Positions 22,056 to 35,596 of a DNA stretch of 64,000 nucleotides are shown piece after piece. The notes below the pieces were generated by a model. It was not told the DNA's origin. It saw only the letters and a program-made list of their open reading frames with translations, and ran no database searches. Made by a program: the position numbers and the translations under genes. The stretch comes from Macquaria australasica. Taxonomy: Eukaryota > Chordata > Actinopteri > Centrarchiformes > Percichthyidae. Each line of letters starts with the position of its first letter. Position 1 is the stretch's first letter. The stretch covers positions 620,001 to 684,000 of the forward strand of contig SEMN01000020.1 of the NCBI GenBank assembly GCA_005408345.1, given 5' to 3'.

Positions 22056-23180
22056 TAGGAGATCATGAAAGATGATGAGACTTAAGTGCAAGTGGGAAAT
22101 GTGGTTTTCTGTTTGGGTGCTCTCAGTTCAAGTATGATGCTCCTTGGTTTCTTGCATGATGTTCTTACTGCTTGAAGTAAGAACCTGCTATAAAATAAAG
22201 ATTCTCAGAGGATGAGATGATTCCATATGCCACAGAGGTATAGTTACTTCTTCCTCATCAATAAGATCTACATAATGATGATATCTCACAGTTTAGACAC
22301 AACATTTGTCTGACACTGTTCCCAGATAAAACTGCACATGAGCCTGACATTTCAGTGTTCAGTGCAATTTAGCATGTTTCATTTCATTTCATTTCACCCT
22401 TCCCTGACTTGTTGCTTTGTCATTAAGAAGTTTTTTTTTTTCCATCCGTTTGCTTTACACTGGCAACAAGCCATTTGATAAGTCCAAACACAGCATGTCC
22501 TGTCACTGAGTGAAAGTGTGATGAAGGGAGCCTTCCCAACATTTTCATGCCTGTCTGCTTCCCAGAAAACGACAACCACAAAGAATCAACTCATGAGTCT
22601 AATTAGAGCCACAAAGTGCTAACAATGGCTGCTCTGTGAGATACCAAGAGACGTTTTGGCAGCCATGGCATGATATTTATATTAATTTAATTACCTATCT
22701 ATTTATTTATCTATCTTATTTTTTCTTCTCTGAGGACACGCTTGCTAAGTTTTATCGCAGGAAATAACAAACATCAAAAATAAAGAGATATCCCTTCCAG
22801 CAAATTACCAGCCAGTGCGAGCAAAAGGTGACAAGGTGTATCCAATTAAAAGTAAGGAAATGATCATGATATGGCTGAATGGGAAGTAAACACTCATCAC
22901 TGATTTTAACAAAAACAGGCCTCATCTTTGGGATTGCCAGCTCAGTATGACAAAAATAATAGCACTCACACTGATGTCAGAGATCCAGAGCTTCTCTTAG
23001 CAAAAAGCCACTTTATTACTAATTCAATGCACATAATGGGACAAGTGTTGAATTCATTTTGTTAGTGATTATTCAGACTTCAGGGCTTTAGATTCTGAAG
23101 TCAGTGGCTGGTCTAGATATATCACAAAAATATCAGACTGTGAGGAGGAACATTTCTTGAGAAATGATGAGAACTTTTTT
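22056..23180. other. Unique sequence, no gene supported
   Basis: A short (TTTCA)n run lies at 22374-22396 and a T-run at 22431-22442. The remainder shows no repeat or frame of interest. Confidence 0.4.
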
Positions 23181-23189
23181 TCTCCTAAC

Positions 23190-23310
23190 TGTGTGTGTGT
23201 TTTCGTGTGTGTGTTTGTGTATTTGTCTCTAATATGTGCCAAGCTGGAGCACACATTTGAGGCTGTGTGTGTGCGTGCGTGCGTGTGTGTGTGTGTGTGT
23301 TTGTGTGCAT
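23190..23310 (+). repeat. Imperfect GT-rich microsatellite
   Basis: Interrupted GT tracts at 23190-23200, 23205-23220 and 23264-23304, the last with several CGTG units. Confidence 0.9.
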
Positions 23311-23395
23311 ATGTGTGTACTCTTTTGCTCCCCTGCTGACAGTGTGTGGGTGGCAGTTGTGTGTACCGCCTGTTATATCACACAGACATAACTTG

Positions 23396-23396
<1 letters not shown>

Positions 23397-23442
<46 letters not shown>
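23397..23442 (+). repeat. (AC)23 microsatellite
   Basis: An uninterrupted AC tract. Together with the GT tract about 90 bases to its left it makes a potential foldback. Confidence 0.97.
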
Positions 23443-23445
<3 letters not shown>

Positions 23446-25371
23446 GCTAGCAGTTTGGATAGCTAGTTTTTTTACACGGACATAATCAGGATGACAATGC
23501 TCTCTAATGGAGCATGCTAACGCTGTGTCACACTCTCTCCTTCTGCATATTCCCACTAATCTGGACATATCCGCCTCCAAGCATGTTGATTTGTTGCTAA
23601 TGAGACAAGCGTATCCTGCTTTGCTTTAAACAAGGAAACATCTCAACAGTGTATATTAACAGTTTCTCCTCTCTCTGTTACAGATATAATGTAGATTGCA
23701 GTATAGTATTTCTAAAATGTTGTCAAATCAAATGATTCAAACAAAACAACCCATCTTCATCCATTACAGACATTTGATAACCCCTTCCTGCAGACATGCA
23801 GACATTTATTTAATGTCTCTTTCATTGCCTTTTAAGATGTAGTAAACAGCTACATCACCCTGTTCCGTCTACACATGCTGGTTTTGACGGATGGAGCCCC
23901 AGCTACAGGGACACGCAGACTGAAGCTAAAAATCTGGGCATCTTATTTTGTTTGCATATCCTGTGGGCGTCTCTGGGGTTAGATTGAGGCAAAGTAGGAT
24001 GAAGCTTCCCCTGCCATCTCCAAGTAAATATCAAGAAACTGGTTGCAGTGTATTTGTAGAGAAGTGCACACAGTCAAAAACTACACTACTACAGTTAGTG
24101 TTCACAAGATTTTCATGTCAGCAGTTTTCTTGTCTACATCTTAAATCTATTCGTTTTTTACTAACTCGTTACTGGATTGTACTCACTGAAAGAGTCATGT
24201 TGTAGTTTATCTTCAGAGAAGCAAGGGGTTGGGCACAATTTGGATTTGATAACAATTAAAATTAATTAGCTTTGCAAGACAAAAGTGAAGTAACTTCAGA
24301 CGCCATCACCCAGTCACCCAGAGACTAACGTTCGCGGAGTGGAGCACTGAACTTCGGCACTAGCAAACAAGCCGACCAACCAACACACACTGCAACACTT
24401 TAAAAAACTTCAGTCAACTCTGGTCCACAGTCTGTTCCAATAGGACTTGTTCCCCTACAGAGATGTGGATAATGATGGGTTTCACTGGTAATATAGCGCT
24501 GCAGCAGAGAGGGTGTTTTCCACTGCTGAGGACAATACATTAGTAACAGCACAGCAAAGCACTCTGCTTTTTTCCCCTTTTTTTCTCCCCCATACTCCAG
24601 AATATACAGACCAACTTCTGCTTTTCAAAAGATATTTAGCCTGTGGTTTTAGCCAGAAAAATACACTTTCATTTCACTATTCTTCTGGACATCAAGACCA
24701 GTTAGCTTAACTGCAGTCATGTTTCCTCTTGCAATTCAGTGGACTAAGGACTGGAGTGAATGATTTGGCAGACAGTGAACTGGAGTAAGAGCCTGAAACT
24801 ACTGTAGTGCTCCCCTTATTTATTGAAGGAAGAATTGGTTTTGACTCAAACAATCGTTTTGAATTGAACCGTGACATTTCAAAAGAATCCCACCCTTACT
24901 GCTAATGGCATACATGTAAAATCACAACCTGACAATGTTGTGATGCATGCATTATTAAGATACCAAAAGAGGGCCTAAGTGACACCTGAACTGCTGGTTT
25001 CTGCTCCAGAAGTAAGAAAACCTCAATTACAATCACACTGTAACATTTGTAATAATGCAAATTACTTAAAAATGATGGTTCACTCCATATGTCTGGATAA
25101 AAATGGTAAATGAAAAATGATCTTATATTATTCTTATGTAATATAACTTTTTTTAGCTGCCTCTACTGAACACCATTTCCCACAAGCCAAGACATTTGAA
25201 CATCAGCAGCTCAACATAAGAGGCCAGTCCAGTGGCTGCAGCTAGTCCAGACATAACCGTAACAATAGCAAGACAGGTAGGGGCCAAACAGTGTAGACAG
25301 TTTTTAGATAGCAGAGATTACAGTTAGAAAGTTGGAAAGACAACTGTAGAAGAGAGTGTGGGTGGCTATCA
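23443..25371. other. Unique sequence, no gene supported
   Basis: No recognised repeat family and no frame with exon-like context. It includes pyrimidine-rich stretches near 24566-24596. Confidence 0.4.
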
Positions 25372-25563
25372 TGTTATTTTCATGATCGATTAACCGATGA
25401 ATCGTTTCGTTTATAAAATGTCAGAAAATGGTTAAATGTTACCCTCAAGTCCAAGGTTATGAAAGGGATTGTTTGTCCAACCAACAGTGCAATAACCAGA
25501 GATATTCAGTTTAAGACCCCATAAGACAATGAAAACACAAAATCCTTACATTTGAGAAGCTTT
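25372..25563 (+). mobile_element. hAT-like element, plus strand, 3' truncated
   Basis: The family blocks appear in order: 'cgattaaccgatgaatcgtt', 'tataaaatgtcagaaaatgg', 'gtccaaccaacagtgcaata' and 'ttacatttgagaagct'. It stops exactly where the duplicated segment at 25564 begins. Confidence 0.65.
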
Positions 25564-25838
25564 AGTAGGTTGTTTGTCAGTGCCTTCCAAAAATGATTTA
25601 TATGGCCCTAGAGGTATAGTTAGGTTTAGGAACCTGTGTAGACACGGTGTCTGTCTTCCATGATATTAAACTGAATATCTTTGAAATCTGGACTGTTGCT
25701 CAGACAAAACAAGCGAGTTGAAAATAATGACGTGGAATGGGCATTTTCTGACATTTTTGATTAAGCAATAATCGACAGATTAATCGAATAGGGAAATATC
25801 AACTTCATGGTTGAAGGAAACTCATGTTGACTGTTGGT
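25564..25838 (+). repeat. Recent direct duplication, short copy
   Basis: This 275-bp segment is about 97% identical to the two ends of 27686-28267. It starts AGTAGGTTGTTTGTCAGTGC and ends CATGTTGACTGTTGGT. The last part (about 25665-25805) is the 3' portion of a minus-strand hAT-like element. It lacks the 313 bases found in the other copy at 27750-28062. Confidence 0.85.
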
Positions 25839-27685
25839 AGTAGGCAGGACAAACTCTTTAACTAAGAATTGGTATTTTACAGTATCAAACTATCCACTGG
25901 ACTGATGTTGTAGAATCGAAGACATGTCATTTCTCATCCAAGACGACTGCTTGGTTCTACTGTTTTCAGGGGAGCCCCCGCCATTTAACACCATGGTGCC
26001 ACATGTGAGCCGTTAAGGTTACGTGGAAGCCCTGACAGTCATTAGTCATATGAATTAAGGGTGTGAAACCATCTGAGAAGGGGGGTCAGGATGATTATAA
26101 TATATCCCGCAATATCAAAAAATACTCCTGTGGATAGTTTTATTTTGACTTGATATAACTGAATCATGCCTTTTTCTTTATCAAAATATCTTATTAAAAT
26201 ATTCCTTCTTGATGAAACATCTTATTATTCTCTTCTGGCACAGAGATGATGCTTTCAGTAACGCATAAAAAGGTACAAGGAGGGGATGCTAGATTAAATG
26301 TGTGATGGGAATATTTCCTCATTTACTTGGCATCTTTCTGAAAGCAATTTAAACCATGAGCCTATTGTGAATGTGCACCATTTTATACGTTTAGTGCTAT
26401 ATGGTTGAGTACGTAGCTTTCACGCCTTATTTTTATTTGAGCATTCGTGAGCCTGGGCATGTTCACACCTGACTATGTTTACATGTTTTGGTCAAGTGTG
26501 TGCGTGGATGAGTTTGTGCATGTATGAATGTGCCAGGGTATCTTTTGATGGAGTGACTGGAAATAGAAGCTGACCTTAAAAATGTGAAGGATGAGTGGGT
26601 TGAATGCAGAATACTAAGTTAAGCACTGGCCCCTGTTGGCTTATAGCTTAAGGTCACCACACAGTGACAGAAATGGGAATGGGAAGGAGAGAAAAAAAAA
26701 GACAATTCATCTCAGTGTGGCCTGAACCTTTGATCCCTCATCATGACTCTCTGTCTCGGTCTCCTCGTGTTTTTGCGCAGCCAGACATGTCACGACGAAT
26801 TAGGCAAACTCACTTGCCAGTAATTGGTTTCTGGGGAAAGGTTTTTAGGCTGACATTAGGAAAAGGGTGGCTTCCTTCTCTTGTTAATTGAGTCTGTGGT
26901 TAGAGTCAAAGAACATGGCAGAGATGTTCCTCCACACTGAACAATGGCATTAAGAGAACCTGCGCTTAAAAACTTTCTGCTTCACTTTGTCAGGTCATTG
27001 AAAACCTGCCACCGTGTTCTGTGAGGATTTTTATGTATCATTACGGAGGAAGATTAATGGATAATGGGTTGAAGGAAAGCGGCTGTACCTCCTGATGCGA
27101 TTGCAGACGATTTGCTTGGAATGATGTCGAGCTGTTGTGTCATGGTGGATGGTTTAAACTTTTATCTTGCCAATGCATTTTTGATGCCATGACCCTCCAG
27201 TGGGGGACCAAGTTGTTGGCAAGGGAGAGAAAAGAGGATGCCCACGCTAATATGTTTGCACATGTATGCCCATTATGAATTCATTATGGGGAGCAAGTTC
27301 ACAGATATTGACTCACTAAATAGAATTCTAATTGTAAAATAATTTACTGAAGGCAGGTCTCAAATGGCTTCTGTGAGCGTCTGTCTCTGTGCCTGTGAAT
27401 GTGTAGATGTGGGTGTGCTTTCAGTGCAATGTGTGACAGTCTGTTTATCTGTGTGTTTATGTGTACAGAGACACTTAAGCTATGCAACCACATAGACAAT
27501 ATAAGATATAAATTCGTACCAGTTCAGCCTGAACAAAAAGAACAGTTGCTAAGGTTAAGGTTAAGTACAGGTGGGATCCATTCACCCACCATCACACAGA
27601 GCACAGTTCAATCCACAGTAGTGGTGCTCCTGGGCTGGCCCCATTGAAGACAACTGGCCAACAAGTTCTTATACTTAACGAACAG
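25839..27685. other. Unique sequence between the two duplicates
   Basis: No gene or recognised repeat family. Only short chance frames. Confidence 0.4.
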
Positions 27686-28267
27686 AGTAGGTTGTTTGTC
27701 AGTGCCTTCCAAAAATGATTTATATGGCCCTAGAGGTATAGTTAGGTTTCGGAAACAGTTTCTATTTTTGAGAACGCACACACAGAAAGGTGCAGAGCAG
27801 TGTGAGTTTCAGTACATATCCATCAAAACTGTATGTCTTACTTGCCTTTTTGTATACCATGTTTTCTTTCCCAAACAGTTTTGGATTTTTTGCCTTCATC
27901 AGAGTGGTGAAGATAGGTTTGAGCAACAAACACTACTTCTTAGAGGTGGAGCAATTACTTGATTAAATAATTTGTCAACAGAAAATTAGTTAGTTTAATA
28001 AACGATTTTGTCTTGCGCTGCCAAAATGCGAGTGATCTACACACGATACTGTGCCTGAACGCAACCTGTGTAGACACGGAGTTCTTCCATGATATTAAAC
28101 TGAATATCTTTGAAATCTGGACTGTTGCTCAGAGAAAACAAGCGAGTTGAAAATAATGACGTGGAATGGGCATTTTCTGACATTTTTGATTAAGCAATAA
28201 TCAACAGATTAATCGAATAGGAAAATATCAACTTCATGGTTGAAGGAAACTCATGTTGACTGTTGGT
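27686..28267 (+). repeat. Recent direct duplication, long copy
   Basis: The outer parts (27686-27749 and 28063-28267) match 25564-25838 almost perfectly. The central 313 bases contain the left end of a minus-strand hAT-like element beginning TAGAGGTGGAGCAATTAC at 27941, and that element continues into the shared right part. This copy therefore holds the more complete element. Confidence 0.85.
27941..28235 (-). mobile_element. hAT-like element, minus strand, inside the duplicate
   Basis: The terminus TAGAGGTGGAGCAATT is followed by 'ttgtcaacagaaaattagtt', then unrelated sequence (about 28015-28080), then 'atattaaactgaatatcttt' and 'gactgttgctcagagaaaac'. The unrelated middle replaces the usual 'gctggaaccagcaaat' region. 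Confidence 0.65.
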
Positions 28268-31200
28268 TCTCTCTGGTGTCGAAATAATGTGCTTTTGGCT
28301 GAGTTATACTGTAAGAACACTGAGCATTGAATGTATATACAGACCATTTAAAGCTGTTTGATGAAATGACCAGAAATGACCTCTTTTATTATTGTCAGCC
28401 AGTGAGGGATCGTGTACATGTTAGTGACTCCTACTGATTCATCTGTCAACTGTTTTGCCTTTTGTCCACCATTGTTTACAGGTTCATACAGGTACAGGCC
28501 ATTGTCGGGGAACATAAAATTGATTTGCAAGGAAGGGTAAGGTCATGTGCTTGAAGAAAGGTCCAGTGACGAGCTTTTGTACTCCAAAAAGTGCAACCTA
28601 TTTTGTGGAGAGTGTGTTAATGCATGTGGTGTGTGTTTAGGTGTTACTCTGCAAATGATACAGAAACAGTATTTGAGTTCATGCCTCTGGTCTTCACACA
28701 TGTTCTCAGCATGAACAAGTTCCAGATTGTGAAAAGATATAAAAGCAGAACCTTGATGGTGATGTTTATTGTCTCTGGTGCTATTAAATACCCCTTTCTC
28801 TCTCTTTCACTGCCACTTTATTTGCTATGAGCTCAATTTTCAGACATCATCATACTCGACATCTGGGAAACGGTAAAGCCACAGTCACCCTTCAGCTCAT
28901 CAGTGTAAAATAGGCATCGACCACATTCATCATGACACCATCTCATTTCCTGTCAGTGGAGTGATGGAAAGTGGTCGGATCACACACTCCCCTGTGGAGT
29001 GAGAGCATTCGGCGGCCATAATGCCGTTTGATAGCCAGACGGAAAAGTAAAAAAAAAACACAAAACAGACAGATGAAGGAATGATGGGTGGGTAAGTCCT
29101 CAGAATCAGAGGATGACTGCTAAGACACAGTGCTTGTCAGGAATTACAGGCTCTCATTTTGTTCTGGGTGGGCTGGTGTGCTGTGAATGGTAATTGCAGG
29201 TAGACATGTGGGCTGTGGGTCTGGTGATATCGGCATCAGCTGGATGAAACAGGAACTCTCAGGGCATCATGAAATAAATATGTGCGTGCAGTAGAAAGTG
29301 AAATCACTCCCCATCAGAGGATCAGTTTGCTGCTGCTGCCCTTTTCCAGGAAAAATAGTGTAGATTAGTATGGATGTGATAGCTTTAGGCATTCAACAAG
29401 GATTTCTTCACACTGTGAAAGTCTCCTTTCATTGAGTGACCATGACCTGTGTTAACATTTTTAATTTGACTTGATATTATCTATGTGAAAGGTCTTTTCA
29501 CTGAATAGATTTACCTTCCAATAGGTAATGACTGTAGGCTGAACAGAGACGGTGTGTGGGACATTTTGCTTCCTATTGTAAGTAGGAATAGTGAAAGGTG
29601 GCATTGTTATTAAACCATGGTGCATACAGGGTCAACCCATTTACTCAGGTTATTTTGAGCTCCCAGGCTGCAGCACGATTGGTCAAGCGTGGGTTACAGC
29701 TATAGCTGGAGCCATATATTTGACAGCCCTATTTTGTTTTGAAAAGCGTAATGCTGTTATCACTCCCATATCTTCTCTGATGATGATGATGTTGATGTGA
29801 TGGCGACACTCGAGCTAGAATACGTTTTGTTTCGATGAATCCTGGCAGAGGTTGGTCCTCAGTAGGTTCGGTAGTTTAAAATCGTAATGCTATCTCTGTT
29901 CAGTTCAGTAAATATGAAACAATTGCTCTCCATCAAATCTGATTTTAAATGCCACAATTTCAAGCTGTGCAAGCAGCATATTTTGTCCATTTTGACCATG
30001 TAAGTCCCAACTTTCACTGTTAGACATTTCTGTAATTTCTACAGTTAATAACTTTATTTAACCCAGTATAATACTGCAAATCCTCCTTCCAGTAAACATC
30101 TGGGGTCCTGACCCCAAGGTTGGGAAAGGATGAGGTTTTTACTGTCATCACGATTTTCCATGAAAAAGTTTGATGATAGGAACATTTATCAGACCTTCTT
30201 TAATCAAAGTAATTGGGCTGTTTCTTTCTCTATGTTTGGCAATATCAGATCTATTGATCTCATGCACTTGTCATATCCTGTTAGTCATTGTGTATAGACT
30301 TCTCCTAATCAATTTCAGAATGAAATATATCTCCTATTCTGCATTTGGCTTTTGTTATTAGGGGCTGCTTTCTGATTATGTTCGGATTCTGGCCTGGACT
30401 TTCTCATCCGATTCCCTGCTGCATCTCATTGAAGAGTTAGTGCCTTGTATCTTCTGTGTTTTAAATCACAGAAGTCTGTTGAAAATTAAGAGAATATAAA
30501 AATTTGCAAAGCTCACAATGGCTGGCTATAAAACTATAAAACAGATGCTTACATGTTACAGGACGTTCAGAAACATGGAGTTGAGATGGGACCCCTGTGA
30601 ACGCCTGTGTGTTTTTATCATCTCTTCACGTGTAATACCAGCACCCAGAAAAGAGTATTAGACCCTCAATTGGTTTTTAATAAGCGAGGAAGTCATTGTG
30701 AGGTAATTATCCATGATCTCAGTAGAATTGCAATTACTGCAGTATTACTCCCATTTCTCTTCCTTCTACTGTGCTGAATGATAGCTGCATCTGAGAAGCC
30801 AGAGTCCATGGTGTTGAGAAAACACACAAGCTCAAATGGTGATCTGACAGACATTTCCCTGAACTGATGTGTATGTGAATGTTTGGTGTGTGGGCGGTTG
30901 CAGTGGCAGTTGGAATAAGTGTGCGCGCGTGCCTTTCTGCGAGCACACATCAATGTGGTTGGCTGTGTTAAACTAAGTGGGATCCGTTTCAGTGTTGACG
31001 GTAAAGCCGGGTTTCATGTAGCAACTCTAAATTGCTGCCAGTTCATCCATGAAACTGGTAGCAAACAGTAGACATGGTGTGATGATAAACATGAATAATA
31101 AACAGGGTCTTTGCAGAGGCCGCATTGAGAGAGACACAGAGGGAGTGAGAGAGCCAAGCATCTACAGTGATTTGTATGTGGGGAAGGACCATCCTCTGAA

Positions 31201-34200
31201 GGTGAACAAGCTGCGGTGTGATAGAACAGCTTTGCTTTTTAATCAAGATGCGTACAGCATCGTATTGCCACGAGATTTATTGCTGAATTGCTTTCAGTCA
31301 GAGTTACCTGAAGGAAAGCTCCATATTCTCACAGCCAAGGTGCAACAGGGAGCCAAAGTTAGTGGGATGTTTTTCAAACAAACTCTTAATTCGGGTGTAT
31401 TACTCATTACTAAAAAGTTAGCTATTAGTCCGACTGAGCATCTAAGCACCTAAATGTAATGCATAAAACAAATTAGACTGCAGTTCTGTTCTAAATTTAT
31501 TTCATTTTATTTTTTGTTGATCATCATTATCAAGTATTGCTCCTGAGTCTGTCTTTAAACAAACAGGCAACGGCGCAGAATTCATATCATAACTTATGTC
31601 ACACTTAGTTATTGAATCCACAATCTTCGCCAAGTGAAAGCAGTTAAAGGGCTTTCAGCTGCGACTGTAATATAAGTCAATAGTTTATCTCCCTATCTCT
31701 CCTCATTAGTCAAATCTCCAGGCTACCACACTGTAGATTATTGTTTTGTTTTGGAAGATTGTGATCTCCTAAGCACTTTGCGAGAGCCATTAAAGTACCA
31801 TTTCCTTTACCAGAATCCCTCTTCAAGTCATTTTGAATGAGTGTTTTCTAGTCGCTGGATGTTTTTATGTTTATAGTCAGAGAATGAAGTGTTTGTTTTG
31901 GTGTTGAGGAAGGCAGTGAATTTTCCGTTATGTGTGGGAAGGAGGTAGTTTTTCTCAACATAAGCAACAATAACACTTTAAGCAATTATTGACGGCGCAT
32001 ATCTTGTTGTAGAAAAGTGGCTCAGGGCATTTGACATGCTTATGAGTTTACATTGTATACGAAAACACAACATACAACTGATCATTCTTCTTAATTATGG
32101 CAATGATAGGTCTAAATGATCGCTGTTATGCCCTCAAGTGAACATAAGGATTATTAATTGTGCTCTTATTACTTAACACTTAATGTGCCAATATTCGCAA
32201 GCAGTGGTGTTTTCTTTAAAAAAGGCAGGTAAAAACACAGTGATCCATGCTATATTAGGAGCAAAAACAAACAGATTTATAACAATTCATTTCTGCTATG
32301 GTCATATAATGCATTTTACCATCCATAGCTGGGAATATACAGCATGGCACTTCATTGTTGCCATTTTGTGGTTCAGCATGTTGCCACTAGAGCTCACTCT
32401 TAAGCAGAACAATACACTTGCTGAGTGTAATCTTATTCTTTCCAGTCTCTAAAACAGTACTACACCCCGTTTCCTTTACATATCTGCTTACACATGGAGA
32501 AGCATTTATAATTTTGGCAACATGATGCCTCCCTACTATATTTGGATCCATTTAATAGCACTCCTGCTACTTTAATGCACCTATTAGGTTTAGTGCTTTG
32601 TAACCCTTTACTGCCCATGTTTGACTGCAGTGTTATCCCAGATTATTTCTGTAGCCTTTCCTGAAAAGTTGAAATCCCCAAAACCTGTTTTTGTTTTCTT
32701 TGTCGTCTTTACAAAGCTAGTCCAATACGCCTGAGTCACGTCTCTGCAAATGACTTACTAAGCCTCTTAAAGTTTAATTCTTTGTGTTGCTGCACTTGAA
32801 GCATAGACAATCTTTGATTTCTCAATCCAGTCATGCTGATGATGCAGCTCCAAAACAATGAATATATTAAAAGTACACATATGCCGACACTCTCCAGGTA
32901 CACACTGTTGCTCTTTGTGTATACAGGTGTGTGTTTGTGAATTCAGGTGCAGTCTTTGGAGTTGGACGGGGACACCATGGGAAACAGAATAAAGACAAGC
33001 AAGCCTAGACACTTCTGAGCCAGAAAGAGCCACTCTGTCAGGAAAGTAATATGACAAGTGTTCACTTTTGCCGTCACAAGACCCAGGGAAACGATCCCTT
33101 GTTACAAGGCGGTGGCAAGTTCAGGCAACAAAAGACAGGTAAATTGACAGGACAGTGGATAGAGAATGAGTTGAAAGCGGTTTACAGAGAGTTAGAAAAC
33201 ACCCAGGGGACAGTGTGGGTAGTGGGTAGCAGGAGAGAAAGCAGGTGAGAGATAGACTTAGAGGAGAGTAATAATGAAGAATGAGAGCAAGTGGGAGGGA
33301 GCTGTCAAACCAGAAAGAAGGTGATCAAGTAGGTGTGTGGCTCGGAGGGAGGTAGGGGAATGAAGGGACAAGGTTGGTGAGAAAAAGGCGAGGAGCGACT
33401 GTTTTAATAACTTCAACTTACCACAGGTCAACTGAGACGAGATCTCCCCAAACACACAGGTGCCTTAATAAAAGCCTTGCACATCACGTTTAATAACAAA
33501 CCATGAAAAACCAATGAAAGCTGCTAAGGCTGTGACAGACATATGAACCAATATATGGATCTACCCACCTCCATAAGGGCTGGCGTTACAGTCATGAAGA
33601 GGAGCAAAGAAGAAATCAATACCAAACAATGGCAAAGCAACTTTATTAGTTCTTATTAGGCCGGGTTAATGAATCCCACTGCTGTTACAAAACGCAGGGA
33701 CATGAGGGTGAGCATGGATTTTTTTCCCTTTCAACCCTTCCATCACTCCACCTGAGTGTTTTTCATCTCATCATTCACGTTGACTACCACAGCCGTCACA
33801 ATCCTCTAGAGCTCTGTGTTGGACGTAGGCTCTCGCTATATAGATATACAGTGATAGCATGGTAACCACAGGTAGTAACGGCACCGAAGCTGTCAATCAC
33901 AAGACAAAAATATTCTTGCAGAGATCAGTACTTTGATCCCTACTCTATTTTTACAGGCAAAGACTGAAACAGAAATACAATCAGTAGAAGCAGCAAATGC
34001 AGGAATTTCTAAAGATGAACTCACTATCTACTTGGTTTTCCCTGGTGAATAGACACCTTTACTCAAGGGTGAGGCCAGTGTTTAAATTAGCAACCTCCAC
34101 AAGCTCCCTTGCTGTTTGGTCCGGTGACTTCTGGGTATTGTAGTACTGCGGGATGCCAGAAAAGACCTTGCCCGATGGGGTTTAGTGTCAGGTTCAAACA

Positions 34201-35358
34201 TGCAGAGAGAGACAGGTCACAGATACAACCCCCCTCACACACACACCAGCTCCCACACATCATGACTATTTCATCAATTCACCTTTAATTAAAGATGAAA
34301 AGCCTTGACTTTACTTCCGCCAGCGCTCAGTATCACCTTGAAATCTGTTCAGTGGGCCAGATCGTGATGAGTCCTGCTGGCAGGATCAGTCCCAGTGTTT
34401 AAAAATGTGATTTCAGATTTGTTTCTCTCAATCACAGTTGGGGGATAACACATGCGGTAAGCAATAACTGATTTTCCAGGAAATGTAGTAAAAAATGGCC
34501 TAATAAAAGCATTGACAGTGTCACATTTCTGGGAAATATACTGTATATTACAATTAAGGTTAATGGCATTCTAACAAACGCATGATGCAGCCTGGATGAG
34601 ATTTTCTAAAATAAAACATAATTTATCAAGTACGTGATGATTCGTTTTTCATTTATCCAAAGTCGTCCTATGAAAAAAATTCTCATGTCGCTGAAATAGA
34701 ACAAAAGGAGGAATTGTTGCATTCAATAAGAAGCAGATAATGTGAATGTATAGTGTTGTATCATTTTTAATTTGTAGTAGTGTCTGATCAAATGATTGGT
34801 GTGTCTAACAATGTGAAAAGAATAAAAACCTCCCGTGCCGTTTCATCCTGTCTGCCCCTGACAGTCAGCATGACGTTAGACGAATGCTTACAGGTTGCAA
34901 GTGAAAGTTTCTAATTATAGTGTGATGATAAAAGTCATTACTTTACAGAGAAAGCAATATTCTTACAAATTCTAATGAGAAACTAATAATGGTGTTATTC
35001 TACGACAACACTTCTCAGTGTCTTCTCTCCAGAGCTTTCTACATTCACACTAGTTTAGAAATAATCCATCAAAATCAAAATTATAAATAAAGCATGGCAC
35101 ACTGAAGAAGGGTGCCATGTGTTTTAATGTTGATGGACTTGCATTGGAAGGTCCCCAGTGTTGGTGTCAGGATACATTATACAGTTTGAACACAGACTTT
35201 GAAATGTACCTTATTGTACCAGATGTACCTACAGTAGATCATTAAACAGAAATCTATAGAGCAAATGAAAACTTAATGAAAACAGGAAAATGGCAGGTTA
35301 CTGTTTGGTCATCAGCTAACGTATCTCAAAAAAAAAAAAAAAATTCAACCTGTTGATT
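28268..35358. other. Seven kilobases of mainly unique sequence
   Basis: No exon, RNA gene or well-preserved repeat is recognised. Minor items are a GAT repeat at 29778-29790, 'ggggtcctgaccccaaggtt' at about 30104-30123 resembling the end of a decayed fish repeat, and purine-rich DNA at 33230-33400. The open frame at 31049-31453 (134 codons) has no family resemblance. Bases 28850-29060 are complex and unrepeated. Confidence 0.35.
35328..35343 (+). repeat. A16 run
   Basis: Homopolymer, directly left of the hAT-like copy at 35359-35596. Confidence 0.95.
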
Positions 35359-35596
35359 TTAGCTGAAACAACTTGTTAAAAATACCAAAGTTCCTGCTTT
35401 TCTTTCTCTTATGTGATAGTAAACTGAGTATCTTTGCAACAAAGTAAGCAATTTCAATGTCACTGTAAGGACATTTTAGTGACTATTTTTAAAAATGATT
35501 TTTCACCTTTATAGGCCAAACATTTAATCAATTAATCATAAAAATAATCAGGCGATTCATCAATGATGAAAATAATAGTTAGGAGTTGAAGCCCTA
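35359..35596 (-). mobile_element. hAT-like element, minus strand
   Basis: The left end 'tagctgaaacaactt' resembles the minus-strand terminus TAGAGCTGCAAC. The right end 'gatgaaaataatagttagga' runs to 'gaagcccta'. TGTTGATT and TGCTGATT occur near the two ends, but not exactly at the family's termini, so a target duplication is not claimed. Confidence 0.65.

Noticed and set aside
23185..23580. 131-codon minus-strand frame with long CV and TH runs
   Set aside because: It is a translation of the GT and AC microsatellites.
31049..31453. 134-codon plus-strand frame
   Set aside because: Ordinary composition but no recognised family, no exon borders and no supporting neighbours.
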